Assembly (NCBI GenBank): GCA_021791195.1
Contig: JAJYXB010000008.1
Coordinates: 74,921-138,920, forward strand
Source: Actinomycetes bacterium
GTDB taxonomy: Bacteria > Actinomycetota > Thermoleophilia > BMS3ABIN01
Reading direction: 5' to 3'
DNA length: 64,000 nt
The notes under the pieces were generated by a model, which saw only the letters and a list, made by a program, of their open reading frames with translations, had not been told where the DNA came from and ran no database searches. Below are positions 39,160-53,001 of the stretch, piece after piece. Positions within the stretch are counted from its first letter, which is position 1, and each line of letters starts with the position of its first letter. Position numbers and translations under genes: made by a program.

Positions 39160-39614
39160 GGTTGAATCCTTTTTACATGGGTCTTAGTCTAAAATTATGG
39201 AAGGGTTTATGGGGTAAGTTAGGTTACCCTATGAAACTGGATGCCAGCAGTATTGGCAAGGCGTCCATGAACTGGCGAAGAGGTGAGCATTATGATTCAG
39301 GTGGCCGTGAGCATGGATTCTTGCCCCGTGGCGGCATCCGGGTGCGGGCGGCTCGCTTGTTCGCGAGTGTGACGGGCTCAGGAGCAAGTCACGGAGCAGG
39401 ATTTAACCCGGGGTCATCCCTGGTTGGCGATTTCCTTCGCGGCGAGAATCCGGGGAGAAGCTTGAGGAAAGCTTCGCCGGATGAATCGCCCCCGGAGGGA
39501 AGGCAGAGCGAACCGCATCCAGATCTGCAGCCGTCAAGAGCTGGTGTGGCAGATAATAAGAGGCATGCGACCGGATCTGTTAAAGCCGTCCAGGGAGGGC
39601 TCCGGTTTTTTTAA
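39160..39614 (+). ncRNA. Candidate structured non-coding RNA or long leader upstream of clpB
   Basis: About 450 nt without convincing ORF, several hairpins (GGGTAA-GTTAGG-TTACCC; CTCGC-ttgttc-GCGAG; GAAGCTT-gagga-AAGCTTC) and terminal U-run. Confidence 0.35.
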
Positions 39615-39644
39615 CAAGGCGTTCCCACCTATCAAGAGGAAAAA

Positions 39645-42269
<2,625 letters not shown>

Positions 42270-42304
42270 GCCGCCGCGCGGCCCCCAGCCATCCCTGTTA
42301 TTTT

Positions 42305-42327
42305 AGCGCCCTCCGGGGCGCTTTTTC
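42305..42327 (+). terminator. Terminator after clpB
   Basis: AGCGCC-CTCCG-GGGCGCT followed by TTTT. Confidence 0.75.
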
Positions 42328-42448
42328 ATCCCGGGCACTACTATAAGTCGCCGGAACTGTCGAAAAAAAAGAGAGTATGGCAGGTTTTGGCTTTTTCCTT
42401 CACGAATAAGTTCCTGCTTTCCCGTCATCCAATTTTTAGGAGCCATGA

Positions 42449-44245
42449 ATGAACAAGTGGGCGAAGATATCAATCGGGGCGGCGGCGGTATTTGCCGTGG
42501 CGTTTTTGGCCTTGCTGCTGGTGGGCCTCCACAGCGCCGGCCAGACACCGCCAGTGGATCCTCCCAGAGTCGCCGACTACAACAAGCCGGGGACCGTTTT
42601 CATCGAGACGCTGTCGGACGCCGATATGACGGTGCCCAACCTCACCATCGATCAGCAGAAACTGATCGACAAGCTGACTCCCATGGTTGTAAGCGGGGCG
42701 ATCGCGAACAACAACGACGCCATCGTCCAGGCGGCCGTCAACGAGCTTTTGACAAATCCTCAGGATTATATTATCCCGGGCGCCGGGAGCCAGACCAAGC
42801 ACGTCCAGACGGGCATGTCGGGCACTGGCTTCATCATCAATCCGGACGGTTATCTGATCACCAACGCGCATGTCGTGAAGCAGACGGATCAGGAGCTGAA
42901 ACAGTCGCTCGCGCAGGTAGGACTCACGGATATCATCAACAATGACATCCATGATGTTGAAAGCAGCCTGAGCATTACGCTGACCGCCGATCAGAAACAG
43001 AAGCTGCAGGCGGCTGAGGCCAACGCTTACGCGCAGAGTCTGACGATGCAAAACGTGACCACGCATAGCCAGATGTTTATGGGCGTTGCCGTGCCCGGTG
43101 TGGGCACAGTGCAGAAGGGACAGCCGCTGGAGATCGTCAAGGCGGGCACTGAGACGCCTGGCAAAGACGTAGCAATCATGAAAGTAAACGCCAACAACCT
43201 TCCTACGGTGCAGCTGGGCAATGACACAGCTATCAAGGACGGCCAGCAGGCGCTGGCGCTGGGCTATCCCGGTGCCGCCACATTCAATCCCGCTATCAAA
43301 CAATCGGATGAAAACGTCAAGCCATCGCTTACCGTGGGCAGCGTCAGTGGACGCAAGACGATGCCGGGCGGATGGGAAGTGCTGCAGATGGACACGGCCA
43401 TCACTCATGGCAGCAGCGGCGGGCCCCTGTTCAACAGCAACGGCGACGTGATCGGCATCACCACCTTCGGCAGCCCGGCGCAGAATGGCGGCGGCGAGGT
43501 TCAAGGCTTCAATTTCGCCGTGCCGACGACGGTAGTCAAGGAATTTCTGACCGAGTCCAACATCAGCGCCACCGAGGGAGACCTGACCAAGACCTATCAT
43601 AAGGCGATAGACCTGGCGGCAGCCGGACATTACAGCGCCGCCAAGGACAAGATGAAGCAGGTCGCGGACGCCAGCGCGTCCTACCCCTACGTCCACGACA
43701 TGATCGCTGACTACACCGCAAAGATAAGCGCCGGACAGGACAGCCCGGTGTTCCCTTATCCGCTTTATCTCATGATCGTTCTGGCGGTCGGCGCCGTGGG
43801 CGCTATCGCCGCCACCGGCTTCTTCCTCCTGCTCCCCCGGTTTGGCAAGGGTGGCGCCGGAGCCGCGACCGGGCCGGCTGCTTCACCATCGGCGAAGAAG
43901 AAAGCAAAAGCTGAGCCGGAGCCCGGCACCATCACCACGGCCACGGCCAAACAGGTCATCACCCCGGCTCCCGAAGCGGGTGGATTGAAACCGGCGGCGA
44001 CGGCCGGGGTGGAAAAGCCGGCAGAGGAAAAGCCGGGTCTGGGATTTGCTCCCGGGTTTGCCCCTCCCCAGAAGGCGGAACCGGAAAAGAAAGCGGAGCC
44101 TGAACCGGGTCCGAAAACAGGTCAAGCCGAAGTGGAATCGGCGCAGGAGGCAGAAGGACAAGCCCGTTTCTGCTCCAGCTGCGGGCACGCAATCACGCCA
44201 GACGATAAATTCTGTCCCAATTGCGCCCATCCGCTGAAGAAGTAA
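42449..44245 (+). CDS. Membrane-anchored trypsin-like serine protease with C-terminal zinc ribbon
   Basis: GTGFIINPDGYLITNAHVV, DVAIMKVNANNLPTVQLG, MDTAITHGSSGGPLFNSNGDVIGI; two TM helices; FCSSCGHAITPDDKFCPNCAHPL. Confidence 0.88.
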   Translation: MNKWAKISIGAAAVFAVAFLALLLVGLHSAGQTPPVDPPRVADYNKPGTVFIETLSDADMTVPNLTIDQQKLIDKLTPMVVSGAIANNNDAIVQAAVNELLTNPQDYIIPGAGSQTKHVQTGMSGTGFIINPDGYLITNAHVVKQTDQELKQSLAQVGLTDIINNDIHDVESSLSITLTADQKQKLQAAEANAYAQSLTMQNVTTHSQMFMGVAVPGVGTVQKGQPLEIVKAGTETPGKDVAIMKVNANNLPTVQLGNDTAIKDGQQALALGYPGAATFNPAIKQSDENVKPSLTVGSVSGRKTMPGGWEVLQMDTAITHGSSGGPLFNSNGDVIGITTFGSPAQNGGGEVQGFNFAVPTTVVKEFLTESNISATEGDLTKTYHKAIDLAAAGHYSAAKDKMKQVADASASYPYVHDMIADYTAKISAGQDSPVFPYPLYLMIVLAVGAVGAIAATGFFLLLPRFGKGGAGAATGPAASPSAKKKAKAEPEPGTITTATAKQVITPAPEAGGLKPAATAGVEKPAEEKPGLGFAPGFAPPQKAEPEKKAEPEPGPKTGQAEVESAQEAEGQARFCSSCGHAITPDDKFCPNCAHPLKK

Positions 44246-44270
44246 CCGGAGCGCCATGGCAGGAGCTGGA

Positions 44271-44306
44271 GACGCCCCCGGATCGATCCGGGGGCGTCTT
44301 TTTTTT
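44271..44306. terminator. Strong terminator with perfect 28-nt palindrome
   Basis: GACGCCCCCGGATCGATCCGGGGGCGTC followed by TTTTTTTT. Confidence 0.9.
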
Positions 44307-44311
44307 CCGTC

Positions 44312-44914
44312 TCATCCCTGGGCTATCCAGCTGACGACGGCCTGGTGAATAAACTCGGCGGCGATGGCCGCCAGCAAAATGCCCATGACGCGCGTCAGCA
44401 GGTCGACACCGGTGCCCCGCAGCAGGCGCACCAGCCGACCTGCCAGCCGCAGCGCCACCCAGACCACCAGCAGCGCCGCCGCGATGCCGGCGGCGACCAG
44501 GAGCTTGTCGGAGGCTGTCTGCGAGCGCTCCATCAGCACCATGGCGGCGACTACGGCTCCCGGCCCGCCCAGCAGGGGCGTCCCCAGCGGCACCAGCGCC
44601 ACGTTGGCGCTGCGCGCCTCCTCGCCGGGACTTACCCTTCCCTTCATCATGTCCAGGGCCACGATTCCCAGCAGGATGCCACCGGCCACCATCAGGCTTT
44701 GCAGCGAAATGCCCAGATACGCCAGGATATAGTTGCCGAACAGGGCAAAGACGAAAATAACGCCGGCGGCGGCCAGCACCGCCTCGCCGGCAAAGCGGCG
44801 CCGGCGGCTGTCAGTGGCATCACCGGTCAGCACCAGGAAAACGGGCGAATTGCCGATCGGGTCGATGATCACCGTCAGGGTGATGAAACTGGTGACCAGC
44901 AGCTTCCAGTTCAA
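44312..44914 (-). CDS. MarC family integral membrane protein
   Basis: FITLTVIIDPIGNSPVFL, six TM; TTG start LNWKLLVTSF preferred. Confidence 0.88.
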   Translation of the reverse strand: MNWKLLVTSFITLTVIIDPIGNSPVFLVLTGDATDSRRRRFAGEAVLAAAGVIFVFALFGNYILAYLGISLQSLMVAGGILLGIVALDMMKGRVSPGEEARSANVALVPLGTPLLGGPGAVVAAMVLMERSQTASDKLLVAAGIAAALLVVWVALRLAGRLVRLLRGTGVDLLTRVMGILLAAIAAEFIHQAVVSWIAQG

Positions 44915-45111
44915 GGCTGCTCCTTTAGCTGAAGAATTTAGCTGATATTTCCCGGGGCGTACCCGATTTTTCCCCGTTCGGCGCGATTTCTCCCAAACCG
45001 GCGCGTTTTGCTCCCGGTCGGACCGGAATCTGGCCCATGACAGGTTAAGCTGATCGCTTTCTTTTTTCCCGCAAAATCCGTCATCTTTCTCATTATTGCG
45101 CCCCCTTCGTC

Positions 45112-45141
45112 TTGACAGCCTTTTCCTGGGGGTGCTATAGT
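45112..45141 (+). promoter_or_regulatory. Sigma-70 promoter
   Basis: TTGACA-18 bp-TATAGT. Confidence 0.75.
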
Positions 45142-45311
45142 CCACACTTCCAGCCGGGGTCCAGAGGCCAGCCAACATAAAAGTGGGGAAAATCGCGGAA
45201 TTTGCGTTATTTTTTGAAGCTTTAAGCCCTTTATCAATGGTTTTTTCAAGTAAAAGTGGGGGCTAACCGAAAAAACCGGGGGTACCTGCAAACCATTTCT
45301 GGAGGTATGTT

Positions 45312-46376
45312 ATTTTAGTTGGTTTCCTGAAAAACGCAGTCAAACAAAAAAAATCCCTGTCAATCCCGATCCTCTTTCTCCTCACTCTCGTCTCAATTCT
45401 CCTGATTTCCACATCCGCTACGGTCGCGTCAGCCGGTGAGCTGGCCGCTACCAATCAGCAGATCGGCGATCTCCAGAACCGCTCCCGGACGCTGGATTCG
45501 GATTATCAGCAGGCGCTTTCAAACCTCGTTTCTGTGGACAGCCAGGTCAATCGCGAAGCGGACCAGCTGAACGCCAACACCAGCAGGCGGGCGCAGATAC
45601 AGGCATCGATCGCCGCGGAGCAGCAACAGCTGCAGAGCTTCAGGCAGCAACTTGCCGACCGCCAGAAGGCGCTGGACAATCGCCTGCGCAGCTCTTACAA
45701 GAGCGACGACGCCGATTACCTGAGTGTGGTGTTCGGCGCGGACAATTTCAGCGATTTCCTCAACAAGGTGGACGCGATCAACACGATCGCCCAGAGCGAC
45801 AAGAATCTGATCGCTTCCTTCTTCAATGCGAAACAGCAGGTGCAGAATGACCTCGACAACCTGAACTCACAGCAGCGGGAGCTCGATTCCCTGATCGGCT
45901 CGCTGAGCACAGAGCAGCAGAATCTGCTCGCGGCCAGGCAGCATCAGCAAAGCGTGGTCGACTCGCTCCGGAGTCAGAAGCAGGCCAATGCCGGCGAACT
46001 GGCGCAGTTGCAGTCGCAGGCGGCCGGCATCGAGGCCAGAATGAATACAATCCAGCAGCAGGTCGACGCCAGCAGCGATACCGGCGCCAGAGGCGGCGGA
46101 GGCAGCTCATCGGCCGGCGGCACCAACATCACCGTGCTGGCAACGGCATACTGCCTGGCTGGCACCACAGCCACCGGCATGCCTGTCGGGCGCGGCGTCA
46201 TCGCCGTCGATCCCCGGGTGATCCCGCTCGGGTCGCGCGTGCACGTGTCTGGCTACGGCGACGCGATCGCGGCCGACACCGGCGGCGCGATCAAAGGCAA
46301 CCGCATCGATGTCTGGCTGCCCTGCGGTGAGGCATACGCCTGGGGAAGCCGGACCGTGACCGTCACCATCTATTAG
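45312..46376 (+). CDS. Secreted coiled-coil protein with C-terminal 3D (Asp-Asp-Asp) domain, cell-wall associated
   Basis: Signal peptide KNAVKQKKSLSIPILFLLTLVSILLISTSATVASA; C-terminal TATGMPVGRGVIAVDPRVIPLGSRVHVSGYGDAIAADTGGAIKGNRIDVWLP; start codon uncertain (ATT at 45312 behind GGAGG). Confidence 0.85.
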   Translation: MLVGFLKNAVKQKKSLSIPILFLLTLVSILLISTSATVASAGELAATNQQIGDLQNRSRTLDSDYQQALSNLVSVDSQVNREADQLNANTSRRAQIQASIAAEQQQLQSFRQQLADRQKALDNRLRSSYKSDDADYLSVVFGADNFSDFLNKVDAINTIAQSDKNLIASFFNAKQQVQNDLDNLNSQQRELDSLIGSLSTEQQNLLAARQHQQSVVDSLRSQKQANAGELAQLQSQAAGIEARMNTIQQQVDASSDTGARGGGGSSSAGGTNITVLATAYCLAGTTATGMPVGRGVIAVDPRVIPLGSRVHVSGYGDAIAADTGGAIKGNRIDVWLPCGEAYAWGSRTVTVTIY

Positions 46377-46418
46377 CGGGCCGGTGGCGCAGCCCGCGCC
46401 CATAAATAATGAAAAATC

Positions 46419-46446
46419 AAACGCTCCGGTTCCGCCGGAGCGTTTT
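46419..46446 (+). terminator. Rho-independent terminator
   Basis: AACGCTCCGG...CCGGAGCGTT followed by T run. Confidence 0.8.
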
Positions 46447-46545
46447 TCATTGTAAACTAGCAGTTGTAGTATTTGTGGCAGCAAGACGGGCTGCCCCGCC
46501 GGCGAGCAGCCGGAAAGCGGGAGCCCGCCGGCGAAAAATCGGAGG

Positions 46546-47058
46546 GTGGTGAAATTGAGAAACAAGAGCGGAAGGATATTTTTAGGGATCCTGGCCGCCG
46601 GACTGATGGCGGCAGCCGCGACTGTGCTGGCTTCCTGTGGCAGCGGCAGCAGCAGCGGCTCCGGCTCGGATATTGCGAATTACAAGTGGTCATCCACCAC
46701 CGCCGCGATCCAGCTGCCGGCCTTCGTCTACGCCCCCACCGCGCCGAAGAACGCGGTCACGGCGTACAAGTTCGCGCTGGAACATCCGGAACTGCTGAGC
46801 AGGGTTCCTTGCTATTGTGGCTGCGGCCAGGAATCAGGGCACAAGAGTAACCTCGACTGCTTCATCAAGACCCGCAGCGGCCCGGAGGTGACCTTTGACA
46901 ATCACGGCGCCGGCTGAGACATCTGTGTCAATATCGCACTGGACGTGCTCCAGTGGAATCAGCAGGGAATGTCGATCAAGGACATCAGGGCCAAGATCGA
47001 TGACAAGTACGGCAACGGCAAGTTCGGGCCGGGTACGCCGACTCCGCCGGTAACCTGA
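46546..47058 (+). CDS. PCYCGC-domain lipoprotein; candidate selenoprotein with in-frame TGA (Sec124) at 46915-46917
   Basis: GTG start behind GGAGG, lipobox LASC, PCYCGCGQESGHKSNLDCFI...VTFDNHGAG-[TGA]-DICVNIALDVLQWNQQGMSIKDIRAKIDDKYGNGKFGPGTPTPPVT*; SECIS-like hairpin 46937-46955. Confidence 0.85.
46937..46955 (+). promoter_or_regulatory. Candidate bacterial SECIS hairpin
   Basis: CACTGGA-CGTGC-TCCAGTG: perfect 7-bp stem, 5-nt loop with G at position 2, loop begins 27 nt after TGA. Confidence 0.65.
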
Positions 47059-47075
47059 TCCGGCAACGCATCACC

Positions 47076-47100
47076 AGGGCGCCCGCAAGGGCGCCTTTTT
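47076..47100 (+). terminator. Terminator after PCYCGC gene
   Basis: GGCGCCC-GCAA-GGGCGCC then TTTTTT. Confidence 0.8.
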
Positions 47101-49674
<2,574 letters not shown>

Positions 49675-49678
<4 letters not shown>

Positions 49679-50160
49679 GGCCGGCTGCCTTCGCTGGCGG
49701 AGGCGCGCCCGGCAGCCGCGCTGCCGCCCGCCCCGACCACGGAGACGGCATCGCCGGCGGAGACTGTCGCGCCTTCCAGCACCACGGCAAAAACTCCCTC
49801 GCGCGGCATGACGCAATCGCCCGCCTGGCGGAAGATCTCGCAGCGGCCGTGGCATTTCTTGCCGATCTGACTGATGCGCACCAGGGCGTCGCCCAGGCGC
49901 AGCAGCGTTCCCACCGGCAGCGAAACCAGGTCGATTCCTCCGGTGGTGATGTTCTCGGCAAAATCTCCCGGGCCCACGTCCAGTCCCTTCGCCCGGATCT
50001 TTTCAATGCTCTCGGCCGCCAGCAGACTCAGTTGACGGTGCCAGCCGCCGGCGTGGCCGTCGCCGGCGACGCCATGCCCGGGCCGCAGCTCGGCGCTGGC
50101 GGCCGGCGCCTTGCGCGTGCCCTTGGCGGCCGAGATGTTGACGGATATTATCTCAGCCAT
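49675..50160 (-). CDS. MOSC domain protein
   Basis: [36 protein letters not shown], small MOSC linked to moa genes. Confidence 0.88.
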
Positions 50161-50647
50161 TTTTTGTCGTCCTCTTAATGTCGCCCGATCTGCCGCCGCG
50201 CTTCTCCAGCAGCATGACTTCGCCGATCACCATTTCCCTGTCAACCGCCTTGCACATGTCGTATATGGTCAGCGCCGCTACCGCCGCGGCGGTCAGCGCC
50301 TCCATCTCCACCCCGGTCTTGCCGGAAAGACTCACGGTAGCCTCGATATCTACGCCGGTCTCATCCAGCCGGAAATCGACGCCGGCATGCTCGATAGAAA
50401 GCGGGTGGCACATGGGGATCAGCCGCGCCGTCTCCTTGGCCGCCATGATGCCGGCTACCCGCGCCACCGAAAGCACGTCGCCCTTGGGCAACGCCTGTTG
50501 CTTGATCAGCGCCAGCGTCTCCGGAGCCATGCTGATGCGCGCGCTCGCGCGCGCCGTGCGGGCGGTGGCCGGTTTCTCGCCCACATCGACCATGCGGGCA
50601 GCACCGGTTTCGTCCAGATGGGAGAACCTGCCGGAGTCTTCGCTCAT
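50153..50647 (-). CDS. moaC: Cyclic pyranopterin monophosphate synthase
   Basis: [64 protein letters not shown]. Confidence 0.96.
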   Translation of the reverse strand: MSEDSGRFSHLDETGAARMVDVGEKPATARTARASARISMAPETLALIKQQALPKGDVLSVARVAGIMAAKETARLIPMCHPLSIEHAGVDFRLDETGVDIEATVSLSGKTGVEMEALTAAAVAALTIYDMCKAVDREMVIGEVMLLEKRGGRSGDIKRTTKNG

Positions 50648-51639
50648 CAGCCTCCGATCCGGGACATCTGCCGCCGCGCGCCGCCATCGGCGCGGCGATC
50701 GTATTTCTTGCGGCTGATCGCGTCGGTGATCGACCGCACCAGCCGGCGGCGGCCGCCGGCGATCAGCGGCCGGATGTCGGTTTCGTCGCTGCTGAAAAGG
50801 CATCCCAGCAGACGGCCGTCGGCGGTAAGACGCAGGCGGTTGCAGCGCGGGCAGAAATGATCGCTCACCGGGCTGATGAAGCCGATGGTGCCGGCGGCGC
50901 CGGCAAAACTGTAGTAGCGCGCCGGACCGGCGCCGGCCGGTGACGCCGCGGGCATCAGCCTGGCATGCTCATGCAGCGCTTCGAGGATGCGACTGCGGGG
51001 CACGAACCGGCCGGCGGCGAAGTGGCCGCGGCCCACCGGCATCAGTTCGATGAATCGCACATGCACCGGATGATCCCGGCACAGGGCGACGAACCGGTCC
51101 AACTCGCGCTCGAGCCCGTCCATGGCGACGACGTTGATCTTCACCGGCTCGAACCCGGCCGCCAGCGCCGCCTTAAGCCCTGCGAGCACCGGTTCCAGGC
51201 GGGCTCCGCCGGTGATCCGGAAGAAGCGGTCCGGGTCCAGGCTGTCGATGCTGATGTTCAGCCGCGCCAGCCCGGCGGCCTTGAGGCCGCCGGCGTGCTC
51301 CGCCAGCAGGGAACCATTGGTCGTCATAGCCAGGTCTTCGATCCCGCGCACACCGGCCAGAGCGCCGATCAGCCCTGTCAGCCCGCGCCGGACCAGCGGT
51401 TCACCGCCGGTGATGCGCACATGTGTGATCCCGGCCTCCACCGCCGCTTCGGCGAAGCTGACTATCTCTTCGTAATTGAGGATATCGGCATGACGCAGCG
51501 GGGGAACGCCTTCGGGCGGCATGCAGTAACGGCAGCGGAAATTGCAGCGGTCGGTTACGGATATGCGCAGATAGTCCACACCGCCCCGGACGCCGGGGCC
51601 ACAGGCTTCCTTTTCGGGGTGGTTGTCCTGTTGCGTCAT
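50647..51639 (-). CDS. moaA: GTP 3',8-cyclase (radical SAM)
   Basis: [22 protein letters not shown]; second cluster [20 protein letters not shown]. Confidence 0.96.
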   Translation of the reverse strand: MTQQDNHPEKEACGPGVRGGVDYLRISVTDRCNFRCRYCMPPEGVPPLRHADILNYEEIVSFAEAAVEAGITHVRITGGEPLVRRGLTGLIGALAGVRGIEDLAMTTNGSLLAEHAGGLKAAGLARLNISIDSLDPDRFFRITGGARLEPVLAGLKAALAAGFEPVKINVVAMDGLERELDRFVALCRDHPVHVRFIELMPVGRGHFAAGRFVPRSRILEALHEHARLMPAASPAGAGPARYYSFAGAAGTIGFISPVSDHFCPRCNRLRLTADGRLLGCLFSSDETDIRPLIAGGRRRLVRSITDAISRKKYDRRADGGARRQMSRIGG

Positions 51640-52841
51640 TCCTCTTCCTTCCCCGTTTCCCGGTTTCGGATGCTTCCGGCGAGCCCGTATCTGACCGTCA
51701 GGAAAGCGGCTACGCCGGCGACGTCCTCCCGGTCGAACAGCGGCACCGATGCCGCCGCGCCGGGGCCGCCGATTACCGCGATCAGATCCGATTCACGGCA
51801 GACCAGCCGCCCGCCGCCGGTAACCTCGATCCTGTCGGCCGGTTCGCGCTTGAAGCCTTCGGCTATGATCAGATCCGCCTCGCCTGCCAGGCCGCACAGC
51901 GTCCGCAGGTCCGGCTCCCGCTCCAGCCGCCTGAACGCGGCCACGCCCTCCGGTGCCGAGATCAGCACCGAACGCGCGCCCGCGCGCGACAGCCTCCAGG
52001 TGTCGGTTCCCTCGCGGTCGAGCGAGAGCCCGTGTACGTCGTGTTTGATATATGCTATCCCGCTGCCGCGCGCTGTCAACACCGGGACCAGCTTTTCCAG
52101 GAAAGTCGTCTTGCCGGAATCTTTCCGGCCGACGAAGCAGACCAGCGGTGCGCCCCGGCCGGCGCCGTCCGCCGCGGGCGCTGGACCGGCGGCGCGGGCG
52201 GCCGCCCTGGCCGCGCTCAGCCGCCGCTCTGCCTCAAGCAGGTCGGCCGGAGTATTGACGTTGAAGAACGCGTCCACTTCTCCGGCAAACGCCGGCATGG
52301 CGCCGCTGTCCACGAAGCGCGTCCGGATGTCTCCCAGCAGCGACTGGATGCTCAACTCGCCCCGCTCGATACGGCGTCGCACCAGCGCCAGGCAGCTCTT
52401 GCTGTAAACGGCGCAAAGCGGCTCCGGGCCGCGCCGGCTGCGCGGCACCACGGCATCGGCCTCCCCGGCCATGCCTGCGAGCGCCCTGACCGCCGCCGGC
52501 GGCACGAAAGGCAGGTCGCAGGCGATCACGAAACAGAGGTGATGGCGGGCCGCGGCCAGTGCGGTATAGACGCCGGCCAGCGCCGCGCCGGCGGGAAAAT
52601 GGTCGGCAACGTGCGGCAGCCCGAGCTGCTCGTAGGCGCCCGCGTCGCCGCCGGCGATGAAGATGTCGCCGCTGAGCGGCCGGAGTGCGTCGGCCAGGCG
52701 GACGATGAGCGGCCGGTTATCCAGCCGGGCCAGCGCCTTGTCCATGCCCATGCGCCGGCTTCTGCCGCCAGCGAGGATGGCGATGGAAAACGGCTCAGCC
52801 ATTCCCGCGCCCGGCGCGGGAGCGCCGCTTTTGCGGTCCAC
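51636..52841 (-). CDS. MobA-MobB fusion (molybdenum cofactor guanylyltransferase + GTP-binding adaptor)
   Basis: SIAILAGGRSRRMGMDKAL (MobA) and VCFVGRKDSGKTTFLEKLVPVL (MobB) in one ORF. Confidence 0.9.
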   Translation of the reverse strand: MDRKSGAPAPGAGMAEPFSIAILAGGRSRRMGMDKALARLDNRPLIVRLADALRPLSGDIFIAGGDAGAYEQLGLPHVADHFPAGAALAGVYTALAAARHHLCFVIACDLPFVPPAAVRALAGMAGEADAVVPRSRRGPEPLCAVYSKSCLALVRRRIERGELSIQSLLGDIRTRFVDSGAMPAFAGEVDAFFNVNTPADLLEAERRLSAARAAARAAGPAPAADGAGRGAPLVCFVGRKDSGKTTFLEKLVPVLTARGSGIAYIKHDVHGLSLDREGTDTWRLSRAGARSVLISAPEGVAAFRRLEREPDLRTLCGLAGEADLIIAEGFKREPADRIEVTGGGRLVCRESDLIAVIGGPGAAASVPLFDREDVAGVAAFLTVRYGLAGSIRNRETGKEEE

Positions 52842-53001
52842 TTAACTTAAGTAACTGCTGTGCTATACTTTCCATATCCATTCCGAGAGAAAAAATTCTA
52901 GCACGCTGCCTCTCTGCCGACAAAACAACACCCACTCGAACATTCGACAAAAAGTCATTCCGTCCCCAAATAGCCGTGTAATCGAGGACAAGTAGGGTAA
53001 A

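Noticed and set aside
39057-39614. 185-aa ORF before clpB
   Set aside because: Amino-acid composition irregular, no family resemblance; region better explained as non-coding structure
39440-39620. RNase P RNA or tmRNA in the clpB leader (GAGGAAAG present)
   Set aside because: Downstream core motifs (ACAGAAA, CCA-type tRNA-like end) are missing or in wrong order
45179-45311. c-di-AMP (ydaO) riboswitch upstream of the 3D-domain gene
   Set aside because: Only a short GCTAACC-like match; the rest of the consensus not recognisable
46546-46917. Simple truncated pseudogene reading of the PCYCGC gene
   Set aside because: Single TGA at a Cys-equivalent position, intact downstream frame, own RBS and terminator, and a SECIS-like hairpin favour recoding over decay
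50965-52407. 480-aa plus-strand ORF
   Set aside because: Antisense of moaA/mobAB
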